Numbered from the stretch's first letter, positions 12,233 to 23,045 are shown. The stretch is 64,000 nucleotides of DNA from Paracyclopina nana (GCA_019096065.1 JAGUCH010000001.1:6324001-6388000), one strand, 5' to 3'. Numbers and translations: made by a program. The notes: generated from the letters alone by a model not told the origin.

Positions 12233-14347
12233 TCAAGATGAGTGCCAAAACGTACTGGGCCCCATATAAATATCAGGAGGAGGCACACAAAAGTTGCATC
12301 CTTCCATCAGCTTGACCATTTCGGCATCAGTCATCATCACAGCTACGAAGTCTGCCATGTAAACTCTGGGGACAGCAAGAGATGAGAAAAAATATTGGTT
12401 GCTTAGGGTCCACACGAGATATCTGCTCTGTAGTAATACCTGCAGTGCCTGTCCTTCTTCATTCTCGAGAAAATCCGCATCGCATCCTTGTGATGGTCAT
12501 TTGACGAGAAAAGTCCCAGGATGTCATAAACGTCCTTAAGAGCAGTGATCAGGGTGGCCAGAGTGAGGTAACCCACTCGCTGGTAATCCCAGATCAAGAA
12601 CAAAGTGCAGAACTTCTGATAAGTGGAAATCCTGCGAATAGGAAATCTGATCAGACGGATATGTGGAGAAAGTCGACCCCCAAAGGGCTCACCTGGTGGA
12701 GGGAATACAGAGTGAGGCCACGAATTCGGCGAAATCGATGACACCGTCATTATCCCTATCACAGAGCCTGAACACACTATTGGCCAATTTGAGAGGATTG
12801 ATGGCATTGGGATAGGCTCGTTTGTACATGCTCAGAAACTGCTTCTCGTTAAGGCCCTAAAACGAAGGGGAAAACATATGACAAAAACGACAGGTTTCTT
12901 TGCCCAATTTATGAAAGAGAGGCGTGCTTGGCACTGCCTTCTCTTAAGTGGATCAATTAGCGTTCTATCCAGTTTTTATAGGGCAAGCCTTAAAATCTCA
13001 TGGGACCCCAAAAGTAGGCAGTTCAGAGAGGAGACGCCAGTGCTTTCATCAAGAAGAAAAAAGAAGGTGCCCGGTTTGGCAAGCGAAACGGCCCCTTGAT
13101 GCATTTTTTCTTTATGTCACCACAAGAGAGCTTTAATTTGCGGAACAAATTACCAGCTGCATGGACTTTATTAGCCCATAAACGCACGCTCCATACCATG
13201 GCAGTATCTTGAGGCCCCCAAGAAAGCAGTGCAGCTGCCACCTCGGTGAGAATATGTACAAGATAAGACCGTTATTCAATGCGCAAGGGAGAGCCGCATC
13301 TTATCAAGTGTGACCTCCAAATGCTATTCACGCCGCTTCTATTTTGCTATCAGCAGGCTCAAAACTGACTTTCATGGATAAAAAGCTCTTAATGGAGAAA
13401 GTTTTGCGGAGCACACACACATTGCCTAATGGTCCAACTTTCTGGCGGGAAAATTCAAAAGAACGGGAAATAAATGAAGAACAAGCCAGATACTCACCTT
13501 AGATGGTTTGCCATCACAAAGGCTGACAAATTGGGCAAACTTTTCCTCCACAATCATCTCATCAAGACCAGACACCTAAACAAAAGAAAAGAACCAAGAA
13601 AATCAAAGAGGGAAGGCAATTCAGAGGCTCATTATCTTCCGCGTCTTTGATCGTGGCCTGCTTACGGTTGTTATTGCTTCTTATTTACTGACATCGCAAC
13701 CTCGTCAGTAAATAAGAACCGATAACAACCGCAACCATGCTACGATCAAAGACGCGGAAGATAATGAGCCAGAGTGTTGGTATCTACTTCTATTTTTTTG
13801 GCTCTTAGATATTCTTATCACGATTTGAGAACCTTTTGGAGCCATCAACTTATTTGGTTCTAATGCAGTTTCTGCAGAAAGTAACAAATTGACTCGGAAG
13901 CTAAAAATTGACGACAAAGAGAGCTGCTTTTAAGAATACATTGGACTGAAAAAGTCTCGGATGACTCGGCTGAAATCTTACTTGCGCAATGGCTGGAATA
14001 CTGATCGACTCTCTCCTTGCTGGCTTCTCATTGAGGCTAGATGAACTGCTCCAAATTTTATGAGCTGAGCCAAATTTCGATTCTGGCGGCGTCGCCGGAA
14101 AATCTGACAAGATGGAAGCTAAGCTGCCTCTTCTGGTTTCAAATTTTTTCGCCAAGCTCGATGTCACAAGGTTTGACGAGGAGCTAGATCTTCTTGACGC
14201 TTCTGGTGTTTGTTGTTGGTGAGCTTGGCTGCCTCTCCGACTTGAGGGGTTGGAGTGATGATAGTAGGCAAAATCGTCTCGCTCCAAGGAGGTGAAAATT
14301 TGGCTCTGAGTTCGCCTAGGGCTCTCGCCTGGATTGAAGTTGCTCAT
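12233..14347 (-). CDS. EF-hand protein of the calaxin / neuronal calcium sensor type with a Ser-rich N-terminal extension
   Basis: There are five exons on the minus strand: 14347-13982, 13575-13498, 12856-12693, 12631-12440 and 12365-12233. All have GT-AG junctions and consistent phases, and encode 310 residues. Residues 1-122 are a low-complexity Ser/Arg/Gln tail with repeated basophilic kinase-type sites (RRGS, RRSS, RRES). Residues 123-310 follow the four-EF-hand plan of calaxin (EFCAB1), KChIP and NCS proteins. Only EF2 keeps a complete 12-residue Ca2+ loop (about 181-192, D-R-D-N-D-G-V-I-D-F-A-E). EF3 (about 218-229) and EF4 have lost acidic ligands, and EF1 is vestigial. The C-terminal stretch ending in a Cys-Val-Pro-Pro-Pro-Asp tail resembles calaxin more than NCS-1. 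No N-myristoylation glycine is present. Intron 1 contains a family B MITE. The exact subfamily is uncertain. Confidence 0.8.
13626..13770. mobile_element. MITE family B copy in intron 1 of the EF-hand gene
   Basis: A 145-bp imperfect palindrome starting GGCTCATTATCTTCC and ending with the inverse. The flanking triplet AGA (13623-13625 and 13771-13773) is the target duplication. Copies of the same length occur at 23194, 47905 and, as a diverged subfamily, 56503. Confidence 0.85.
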
Positions 14348-14821
14348 ATTCGCACAAAAGAGGGTTTTTACTTAGGGCACTTTCGACCGAAGCAGAACAA
14401 ATAGCTGCACATATCTGATAAGGATCACATTTCTATGCTGATAAGCGCAACGAGTTTGATTCTTCGTAGCAACACTTCGATAAACATGACTGCTCAGCTT
14501 TACTCGGAACTGAGCCACTAAGTTCAGCACGAACGTCGATCGAGCTCATCACAACCAGAGCTGTAGATTTTGAAGAGTAAAACGTTCTCAAAACTCAGTT
14601 CCAAAAAACAGCCTATTTGTGGCCGGCCGGCTTACAGTAAGACGACATCGGCCCATTTTTGTTCCACCGTTTATTGTGTTATGCTATTTTTATTTGGTAT
14701 TTGGTAATTTTACCAAGAAACTTTGAGCGCCTCAAATCGGTCTGATCGGAGTTGTAGTTTACACTATACCTTAGTAAATTTTGTCGCAAAAAATTTCAGC
14801 TGTTGTTGAGAACGAGATAGT

Positions 14822-14980
14822 AGGCCGGTTCCAACAAGGAATATCAGCATAGTATAGTACGGTGAACCAGTTAAGTCAGCTTGAGCTGAGCGCTCGAGTT
14901 AGCTGTGACCTGACTATGCTAAAAAGTCAAGTTGCGTCTCCTGACTAAGCTATGCTGATTTTCCTTGTTGGAACCGGGCC
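14822..14980. mobile_element. MITE family A copy
   Basis: The unit starts AGGCCGGTTCCAAC and ends GTTGGAACCGGGCC, with the family interior TATCAGCATAGTATAGTACG. The flanks are AGT and ACT, not a perfect direct duplication. It sits about 480 bp upstream of the EF-hand gene start codon. Confidence 0.75.
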
Positions 14981-17316
14981 ACTCTAATCAAAATCTACTG
15001 CTCTGATCACAACGTCATTCTTGATAAATTCTAGTTTATTAGCTAAAAGCATCCCTTGTTAAGAGTCAATTAATGAGCTACTAACAAACAAGCAACTGAT
15101 AATTTGACAGATGTTCATGAATGCTCACAGATTGAAATGGTTGTAATTATAATGCAGAGGAACATTGCTTCTTGCGAAACACATGTAAAAACGTCATCAG
15201 TTCCGCAGTCAATGGTAATCCATTGTAGCAATGTGGCCTATGGTACTGATACTGGAAACACAATAGAATCAAGAAAGGACATCTTTACCGGCGTTTGGCC
15301 GCAAATCACCGCCTTGGTGGACATTTGACACAATGGACCAGCGCGCGCGCATTTGGTGCGATCAATGCATGATGTATCGAAATGGGGGAGCTTTTATATG
15401 CGTCTAGAAAGACCTCTTTTTGCTACATGGCCATAGGAGGTCCAAGTGAGGCCAGCGAGGCCATTGGGGATGACAAAGGAAGGAAGGATTTATGGCCTTG
15501 CTTTCGGATGCCACCACACTCTATGCACAAGCAGGAAAAAGGTCACGATTGTCGCCTGAAATAAAGGGATTACCAAAGCAAAGAAGACATTGGTTGCTGC
15601 AATCCATTTAGTTTGCTGTAGCAGGCATCAACGATGCATGTACGTCTTGTTTTGGCACATCCTGATGGCTGCTTTCGAAGGCCGCTACGCCGCAAAGCGC
15701 GATCCTGGATAAATGGCAGCCATCATAGCAATCATTTATTTGCCCAAAAGAAAGCCTCGTCATTTCCACGTGCGAGCTGAAGATGCTTTTTGCCTTTGTT
15801 TGCACGCAATATCTCAACATGAAAGGTAGAATGATTGTGACGCGTGAATTTCGAACCATTATTTATTATGCCAAAGTGCTCCTAGTACCAGCAGCAACAT
15901 TCACTTGGGCCCGATCTCCAGAAAACTGTTGGTATCTGCAAAATAAGAGGGTGAGAAAATTAGCAGCATAAGAGTACGCTACGGTATTTTGTTTCAGATG
16001 GAGGAGAAAAAGAAGCTGCAGGGGCCCCAGTTCAGCATTTTTTCCTTTTCTGCAAGATACTTGAGATGCCTGCAGTGGCCAATAATTCTCCCTAGAGTAA
16101 TATGTTTCAGGCTAGACTGAGATTGGATTCTGAGATGAATCTTCTAAGGTCGGTTAGGATGCAAGCAGGCCATATAAAATGATTCATATCGTCGGCGCTA
16201 AGAAATATTGGCCAGCGTCAAGAATCTTGGCCTCTTCTACCGCGCAGCAATTTCCTCTGTTTTGTTATTGGAAGCCATTTTAAAATTCGCGCGCATGCTT
16301 AAAACTAACCAAAAACTTTAGCTAGTACATAAGTTGCTCAAGTTTTTTTCCAGTCTACTGAAATTGAGTTGGAAAAGTAGCAGGCGCCAGAAAATTGGTT
16401 TCTTCAACTGCGCAAAGTTAGTGGGAAAAGAGCAGTCTGATGCTACTCGAAAAAAACAATGATTTGAAAGCCTACACACCATAGGGCTCTTTTTCCCAAC
16501 GTTTTTAGGCGTAAACAGCAACTAGCTAGTGGTTGAGATTTTCTTCTCAGCTCTTGTTTGAAAGTGCTCGTTGCAAAACAAAATGTATTGAGCTAGCTTC
16601 ATGAATAACGAAGTGGCCTTGAGATCACACTCGCCGAAATCCATCTATAAAATTGGCAGAATCTTGCAATAGCCAATAGTTGAAATGGATAAAATGTTTC
16701 CTTTCTGCACTTTCTCACAGCAGCAGTAACGCCAGAGCATCAGCTTGAAATAGGAAGAGACTAAAGAGACCCTTTCCCTCTTTGGGTATTACTTTTCTGC
16801 AGTTGCGATTGGTGTCATTGGAAAACTCTTTCAGAGAATCGTCCGATAAGGGGAAAATATTGGGTGACCCTAAGAACCAAAATATTTTCCCTGCATACAG
16901 GGCTATCTCTAACGAGCAATCCTGACGGAACAAAGTCGTATTTAATCACGAAACTAATTTAAGTTTTTTCGTCCTCACCTAGTTGGCGCTGCAGTTGCGC
17001 TAGAACATAAAAAATGCGGGAAATTTAAACTGCAAATTTGGTTTAACTTGTGCGCCAGCGAGCACTCCTTTCACATGCCTACAAGCGCTACCAGACAAAT
17101 CCGTAAAAAATTAATCCACCACAATTTCAGGCTTTTTTAAAGAGATTTTGGCATTAAACACAATTATCACTGCAAAAGCAATAATGAAAATCCACAGATC
17201 TAACATAACATTTCGTCTTGAAGCCTACCACAGCGTAGACATTTGATTAGTAACAGTACAGCTGCCGTAAGAGTTCACCTTATTAGTATAGATCATCTTG
17301 CCTGCATAGAGCTTTA
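14981..17316. other. no gene recognised
   Basis: Frames of 60-85 codons occur on both strands without a recognisable motif or good splice partners. No repeat family was identified in this stretch. Confidence 0.4.
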
Positions 17317-17820
17317 TTGTCCTGTTCATGTACTCCCCAAACTCCTTAGGAAAAGGCACGAAAAACACCTCAAGGAAATGAGAAAAATTGTGTTATGACA
17401 AGCGCCAGCTGATAATAAAAAAATCAGATCGACTTTAAGCCAACTTGAAAGTAAACAAATCTAATTTTGGTTATTAAGTGCTCCACATTTTAATCCTTTT
17501 TAAGAAAATTTAAAATTAAATTTCATCTTTTATCAAAAAAGCGTGATGAAAGATAGTTTGTTTTGAAATATGCTGAAAACCATGCGACAAAATAGCAAAA
17601 ATTGCCATTAAAAATGCTGCTCAGCCCCAAGCTGAACTCGTAGAGTGGCAGTCAGCAGCAGATTCACTTTTCCTTACCTTAAGGCATTCTTAATACATGA
17701 ACAGGGCATATGTCCAGTTCATGTACGCCCCAAACTCTTCAGGAAAATGCAAGAAAACTCCATAAGGTAAGGAAAATATTGTTGTAAGACAAGCACACAT
17801 GATTGTGTTTTTCAAAATCT
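17317..17820. repeat. two copies of dispersed repeat E
   Basis: Around 17320-17420 and again 17691-17820 the same text occurs: a GTTCATGTACNCCCCAAACTC block, a short spacer, then GAAAATTGTGTTATGACAAGC-like sequence. A third copy surrounds the family A MITE at 22806. The copies are diverged and non-coding. The repeat type is unknown. Confidence 0.6.
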
Positions 17821-17886
17821 TTTTTTTTTTCTAAGCCTTCTTGGGATAAACCAAATCTAATTTCGGCAAGTACTGTTCTGAATTTC

Positions 17887-17967
17887 AGCCCGGTTCCAAC
17901 TAGGAATATCAGCATAGTATAGTACGGTAAACCCGACTATGCTGATTTCCCTAGTTGGAACCGGACT
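17887..17967. mobile_element. short MITE family A copy
   Basis: This is an 81-bp near-palindrome from AGCCCGGTTCCAACTAGG to the inverse, with TTC duplicated on both sides (17884-17886 and 17968-17970). It has lost most of the interior found in the roughly 155-bp copies. Confidence 0.85.
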
Positions 17968-18614
17968 TTCAACATTTACCCGAGGAAAATGAAAAAAGCT
18001 GATTAGTTAACAAAAATATAAAAAAGCCTGAAACAAAATACGAAAAAACGCTGCTCGGTTCGAACTGGTTGAGAGGCAGACTTTTTCCTTAATGCAATTT
18101 TTTCCAAACCTTATGGCATCGCTACCCAATATACAGCTAGTAGGTATTGTGTAAATGTTATCTTAAGGGCCATTCATCGTCTTGGGGAAAATGATGGGAA
18201 GATACTGCAAAATTATTTCCAGACTAGGGCCGCATACTATCTACAATGAACACGGAGTTGAATAATTAATGGCAATAGCTAAAATGACGGCTGGATTTTT
18301 TGTAGTTTATAGTGGGAGACAATCGGTTGCTTTCTCCTTTTGCTCTCTTAAGAAATATAACTATATAAGCATCTTTCCGTGGAAATTTATGAGCTGTCTC
18401 AAGAGGTTTTTGCTACAAAAAAGCCATCTTCCATTTTGTGGCAATAAATTGCCCAAATTGAAGATGAGAAATTCCATCAAGTACTGATGATATCAGAAAA
18501 AGCAAGCTATTAAGGCATGGGAGCGAGGCTTCTTCATACATCGAGCCGTAGAAATATAGTACAAGGATATAAAAGAAAAGCCTTCAATTACCTCAAGAAA
18601 TAGGGTAAATTGAT

Positions 18615-18785
18615 AGGGCGTTCTCATATCGCAGTTTGGTCTAACCAAAACTGATTTTAGTTAAACCACGCTGATACTGGTTAAACTAAACACTACACGA
18701 ATGCTGACTTTTGTCCGGACAAAAGTCAGTTTGGTCTAACCAGTATCAGTTTTGGTTAAACTAAAATGCAATATGAGAACGCCCT
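18615..18785. mobile_element. MITE family C copy
   Basis: A 171-bp inverted repeat starts AGGGCGTTCTCATATCGCA and ends ATGAGAACGCCCT. The arms are built from TGGTTAAACTAAA/TGGTCTAACC motifs, and GAT is duplicated at both sides. A second, nearly identical copy is at 30926-31096 within PEX1. A shorter fragment, AATATGAGAACGCCC, occurs near 21971. Confidence 0.82.
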
Positions 18786-18869
18786 GATAGCACACATCGG
18801 CGCCTTCAGATTGTTTTTCAATATCAAAAGTCGATTCGGAACCTAGACCCAGGTTGTTCTATATGGGAA

Positions 18870-19155
18870 TTAGGAGGGACTTTTCAGAAGGACTATTTTT
18901 TCATGAGATTGGTCAATGTCATGGTACATTTTTCGGTCGCAATTGGTTATATTCCTGCTCATTTTTGGTTGGTCCATTTCTGTAACTTCAGCAGTACCAG
19001 GTACGGTCCTTTTCAGCAGCACTAAGTACGATCCGTTTGGGCAATAGTACCAGGAAAAATGCGTTTTGTAGCACCAGTAGCAGTAGTTCCAAGTACGATG
19101 CGTTCTAGTAGGACCAGGTAAGGTTCCCCAACGCTCTAACCGTTGAGCCATAAGA
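18870..19155 (-). repeat. possible SINE-like unit: tRNA-like head plus degenerate ~27-bp repeats
   Basis: Read on the minus strand, about 19155-19118 matches the 5' half of a tRNA, with an A-box-like TGGCTCAACGGTTAGAGCG. It is followed by several imperfect units containing GTACGATCCG or TACCAGGTACG spaced about 27 bp apart (19110-18990). No T arm follows at normal distance. It could be a tRNA-derived SINE or a decayed tRNA. Confidence is limited because only one copy is in the window. Confidence 0.35.
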
Positions 19156-19558
19156 ACACACCTCTGAGGAATAGCTTTTAATAGTTATTTATTTCGTGCC
19201 GGGGCACGTAAAGTAGGGTCATTAAATAGCTGAGCGAGGATTTTAAAATTGGAAAACTGGAGTACAGCTTTACTAGCCCGAGCCTGCAAGATCTGTAATT
19301 GGACGCGTGTTTTTCCATTTTAAAATCCGAGGTCAGCTATTAAATGACCCAATTATACGTGCCTCAGCTCAAAATATACGATTTTATTTTCTGTAATACA
19401 ATTTTTGAGTGTTTTAATGAAGTTACCGGGCTGCCCTGTGCCCTAGAAAATACTGCTCAGTTTTTAGTTGCTATGTGAATATCACTGGCTCTCATGAGCT
19501 AGCATCCTGTGGTTTGGGAGCAATAAAATAGACTTTTAAAATCCATTTCTTCAGAGGG

Positions 19559-19630
19559 GCTCCTATGGGACAATGGTAAGAGCGCTGGGCTCTTGATTCA
19601 GCAGTCTAGGGTTCAAACCCCAGTCATTCC
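19559..19630 (+). pseudogene. tRNA-like sequence (left arm, first)
   Basis: A D-arm-like GGGACAATGGTAAGAGCG is followed by an anticodon stem-loop whose seven-base loop reads CTCTTGA (putative anticodon CTT). A T arm with B-box GGTTCAAACCC follows at the right distance. The T stem has one mismatch and acceptor pairing is poor, so I call it a tRNA-derived pseudogene or repeat head. Confidence 0.45.
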
Positions 19631-19704
19631 CTTAATTTTTTTGATTTCTCTATTTTGCTTGAATTATGGTTTGGTCCTATACATAGCATGCAATTTTCAT
19701 GATG

Positions 19705-19777
19705 TTTCCATAGCTCAGTGGTTAGAGTATGGAATGCTAATCCAACTGTCCGAGGTTTGAATCTAGGATGACCCTCT
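19705..19777 (+). pseudogene. tRNA-like sequence (left arm, second)
   Basis: The A-box TAGCTCAGTGGTTAGAG is perfect. The anticodon stem TGGA/TCCA encloses the loop ATGCTAA (putative anticodon GCT), and the B-box is a degenerate GGTTTGAATCT. There is no long variable arm, unlike a true serine tRNA. An inverted copy is in the other arm. Confidence 0.45.
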
Positions 19778-20189
19778 CTTTTTCCAATTTCTTTGGAATT
19801 TGGATTAGATCCATGGAATATGATCGGCATTAAGATACTTAAAATCCCTCAAATTTGATTCCTGGGCCATTAAGTATTTAAAGTCCCCCAAATTGCTTAG
19901 AAAGAACTGTGATATAAAAGAGCTGAGTCGGATTGGTAAACTGAATTATAACACAAGGAAATCGTATTACAGTATATAATATCTATTTTATATACTGTAA
20001 TACGATTTCCTCGTGTTATAATTCAGTTTACCGATCCGACTCAGCTCTTTTATATCACAGTTCTTTCTATGCAATTTGGGGGATATTAAATACTTAACAG
20101 CCCTTGAATCAAATTTGAGGGATTTTAAGCAATTTAATGCCCCTCATATTCCATGGAAGTAATCAACATTCCAAAGAAGTTGGAAAAAG

Positions 20190-20264
20190 AGAGGATCATC
20201 CTAGATTTGAACCTCAGACAGTTGGATCAGCATTCCAATGCTCTAACCACTGAGCTATGGAAAC
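20190..20264 (-). pseudogene. tRNA-like sequence (right arm, inverse of 19705-19777)
   Basis: This is the inverse copy of the second left-arm tRNA-like sequence. It carries the same A-box and the putative GCT loop with a few base differences, including a B-box GGTTCAAATCT that is closer to consensus than the left copy. Confidence 0.45.
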
Positions 20265-20337
20265 ATCATGATAATTGCATGCTATGTATAGGACTTTAAC
20301 CATAACTTTAGCCAGATAAAGAAAAAAAAAGTTAGTT

Positions 20338-20412
20338 GAGGAATGACTGAGGTTTGAACCCTAGACGGCTGAATCAAGAGCCCAGCGCTCTAACCATAAT
20401 GCCATAGGAACA
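20338..20412 (-). pseudogene. tRNA-like sequence (right arm, inverse of 19559-19630)
   Basis: This is the inverse copy of the first left-arm tRNA-like sequence, with A-box TGGCATTATGGTTAGAGCG and B-box GGTTCAAACCTC. Its A-box is closer to consensus than the left copy's, suggesting the arms decayed independently from a good tRNA. Confidence 0.45.
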
Positions 20413-20794
20413 CATCTGAAGAAATGGATTTTGAAAGTCTAATTTATTGCTCCCAACCCACAGGATACTAGCTAATGAGAGCCAGTGATATTCACATAGC
20501 AACTAAAAACCGAGCAGCATTTTCTAGGGCACGGGGCAGCCCGGTAACTTCATTAAAACACTCAAAAATCGTATTACAGAATATAAAATTGTATATTCCG
20601 AGCTGGGGTACGTAAAATTGGGTCATTAAATAGCTGACCTCGGATTTAAAAATGGAAAAACACTCGTACAATTACAGCCCTCGCAGGCTCGGGCTAGTAA
20701 AGCTGTACTCGAGTTTTCCCATTTTAAAATCCTCGCTCAGCTATTTAATGACCCTACTTTACGTGCCCCAGCTCGAAATAAATAACTATAAAAT

Positions 20795-20945
20795 CCCTCA
20801 AATTTGATTCCTGGGCCATTAAGTATTTAAAGTCCCCCAAATTGCTTAGAAAGAACTGTGATATAAAAGAGCTGAGTCGGATTGGTAAACTGAATTATAA
20901 CACAAGGAAATCGTATTACAGTATATAATATCTATTTATATATGT
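20795..20945. repeat. third copy of the palindrome's inner-arm block
   Basis: This runs from AAAATCCCTCAAATTTGATT to the TATATAATATCTA centre sequence and matches 19841-19992 almost base for base. It abuts the right end of the palindrome directly, which suggests a truncated tandem insertion of the same element. Confidence 0.75.
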
Positions 20946-21431
20946 AAACAATTTATAAAACAAGCTAATAAAATAGCTGAGCAAATTTTGTAAAGTAAAA
21001 ATCGAGTGGCAACTTTGCGGGCTCGAGCTTGCGAGAGCCAAGTAATGCTACGAGATTTTTTCTTTGTAAAATGAGCTCAGACATTTTGTAAGCCTGTTTT
21101 ATAATTTGTTTACATATATATACGATTTTATATGATGGAAAGTAATTTTCAAATGTTAATGAAGTTACCAGACCAGGCAATCTTGACTTAGCATTTGATC
21201 CATTACTTTGAGGGCTTGAGTTGAGAGGCCCTCAGTAGTGCAAGAGTAGCCAAAAGTGTTAATGAATCACTTAAAAAGTGTGCATTTTGAATTTGGTACT
21301 TTTTGAAGCTAAAAGATGTGTTAGATCAAGTTTTGTCTGGTATCTCTGATAGAGACTCTACTCCTCTGCTAAGCTTAGCTCAGCTTAGAAGATCAATAAA
21401 AAGGAATTATAACAACAATTTTTATCTCTCT

Positions 21432-21504
21432 GTATTGGTAGCTCAGTCAGTAGAGCGTCGGACTCCTAATCTAGATGATCAGGGTTCGATCCCCATGCAA
21501 GGCA
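21432..21504 (+). pseudogene. tRNA-like sequence, putative Arg(CCT)
   Basis: A-box TAGCTCAGTCAGTAGAGCG and B-box GGTTCGATCCC are both good. The anticodon loop CTCCTAA would give CCT. The anticodon stem has a mismatch and the acceptor stem pairs poorly, so a functional tRNA is doubtful. It lies in the same repeat-rich block as the tRNA-bearing palindrome. Confidence 0.5.
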
Positions 21505-21720
21505 TTTTTTCTCCTTTTTTCTGCAATGGGGTTTACTTCTTGGTTAATATCTGGTCAAACAGAGGAGCAACACACCTTATAAAATACTTTATAATGTGTG
21601 TCACTTGATAAAGTTAAACGTCAGAGCTTTTATATATGTGCATTAATATGAACTGAGACGAATTGGTAAACTGAATTATACATGCGAAAATTGCTTTCCA
21701 TCATATAAAAATGTATACAG

Positions 21721-22305
21721 TCTGTTTCAGAGAATTCTACGCACTTTGTAATCAAAAGTTTGTGTTACGGATTTAATAAATGCTGGACATAATGGATATC
21801 GTTTGAAACCTTGAAACTCTGGTCTTCTTTTTTATTAATATCACTTTTGATAAAATAAAAAAAGCACCAAAAATTGCACCCATTTTTTCTAATTTTTGAT
21901 GTCAATGCACACATTTCAAAATGTTGAGAAATTGCGAATTTTGACTTTAGGTTTTGGTAAGCTAAAGTCCAATATGAGAACGCCCTTTTGTCTTCTTTGC
22001 GACAACACATTGTTCTTCTCAGCATTAAAATAACAAATGGTTCATCTTTGATTTTGATTTTATCATGAAAATGCTTGATTTTAGCTGCATTCAGTAGGTG
22101 AAAATTGCACTTTTGATCTAAAAAATGAAGTCGCTTCAGGAAAATTTACTTTTCTTATCTTTTTTATTTTTATTTTGTGATTTTCATTGCTACAAAACAG
22201 ATGGCAAAAGATTCAAGCTCTCCGATATCCATTTTGTACCGCCGCATTTCTCAAATCCGTAAAACAAACTTTTGATTTCAAAGTACGTCGAATTCTCTGA
22301 AACAG
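21721..22305. mobile_element. non-autonomous DNA transposon with 3-bp duplication
   Basis: The ends are TCTGTTTCAGAGAATTCTACG and the inverse GTCGAATTCTCTGAAACAGA, with further matching sequence (ATCAAAAGTTTGT) inside. CAG is duplicated at 21718-21720 and 22306-22308. The 585-bp unit is inserted into a fragment of the tRNA-palindrome repeat. A family C end fragment lies within it near 21971. Confidence 0.75.
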
Positions 22306-22309
22306 ACAG

Positions 22310-22495
22310 TCTACCGAGCTAGGGAACATAAAATAGGGCTCTTAAAAAGCTGACCTCGGATTTTAAAATGGAAAAACACTCGTACAGTTACAGCCTTCGC
22401 AGGCTCGGGCTAGTAAAGCTGTACTCGAGTTTTCCCATTTTTATATACTGTAATACGATTTCCTCGTGTTATAATTCAGTTTACCGATCCAACTC
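22310..22495. repeat. fragment of the tRNA-palindrome arm
   Basis: The CGAGCTAGGGAACATAAAAT start, the CTCGGATTTTAAAATGG block and the GATTTCCTCGTGTTATAATTC end match parts of the arms at 19181-20789. The tRNA-like segments are deleted. Confidence 0.7.
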
Positions 22496-22774
22496 AGCTT
22501 GTCTTTGTGACCTCTCTATAGAGGATGTACTCCTTGTTTTCTAAAATAGCAATTTTTACCAAACTTTGGAGATATTTATTGGCCATTTTCCAGCCCTACC
22601 AAAACGGGATTTTTTGGCCATTTGGCAGACAATCAATTCCCAATTTTTTCCCCCTGCAAACATCTACCCTCCCAAGGTGCCAAAATGTGGGGTGTAATTG
22701 ATTTTGATTCCTTCCATGGGGCTGCTCTGGACTCTATAGCCTTTCTCCATAGGAAAAAGCGACCATAATTATAT

Positions 22775-23045
22775 GCCGTTCATGTGCCCCCAAATTCCTT
22801 ACGATAGCCCGGTTCCAACAACAAAATAAGTATAGTATAAGTATGATTAACCAGAATAGTATGGTACAGCTGAGCTCGCGAGCTAGCAGGCACCATACTA
22901 TACTTATAAGTATAAGTAAGGTGTCCATACTGTACTGATTTTCTTTGTTGGAACCGGGCTGATAATGCAAGTCGAACGCCTTACGAAAAGGAGAAAAATT
23001 GTCTTATGACAAACACTGAAGTTCTGCTGATGCTAATACTTAGGA
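22775..23045. repeat. dispersed repeat E interrupted by a MITE
   Basis: The GTTCATGTGCCCCCAAATTCC block and the GAAAAATTGTCTTATGACAAAC block match repeat E at 17317-17820. Here they are split by the family A MITE at 22806-22960, giving a clear order of insertion. Confidence 0.6.
22806..22960. mobile_element. MITE family A copy nested in repeat E
   Basis: AGCCCGGTTCCAACAA at the left and TTGTTGGAACCGGGCT at the right, with GAT duplicated at 22803-22805 and 22961-22963. The interior differs from other copies in having several TATAAGTATA units. Confidence 0.85.

Larger units (their letters stand above)
19181..20789. mobile_element. 1.6 kb palindromic element carrying tRNA-like sequences
   Basis: The sequence from ATAGTTATTTATTTCG at 19181 is repeated in inverse orientation up to 20789, folding about a centre near 19985 (TATATAATATCTATTTTATA). 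Each roughly 800-bp arm contains, in order, a smaller inverted repeat (ACGTAAAGTAGGGTCATTAA with its partner), a tRNA-like sequence, a second tRNA-like sequence, and a block ending in GATTTCCTTGTGTTATAATTC. The arms differ by scattered substitutions. There is no protein-coding capacity. The central part of an arm is repeated at 20795-20945 and parts again at 22310-22495. Confidence 0.8.
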
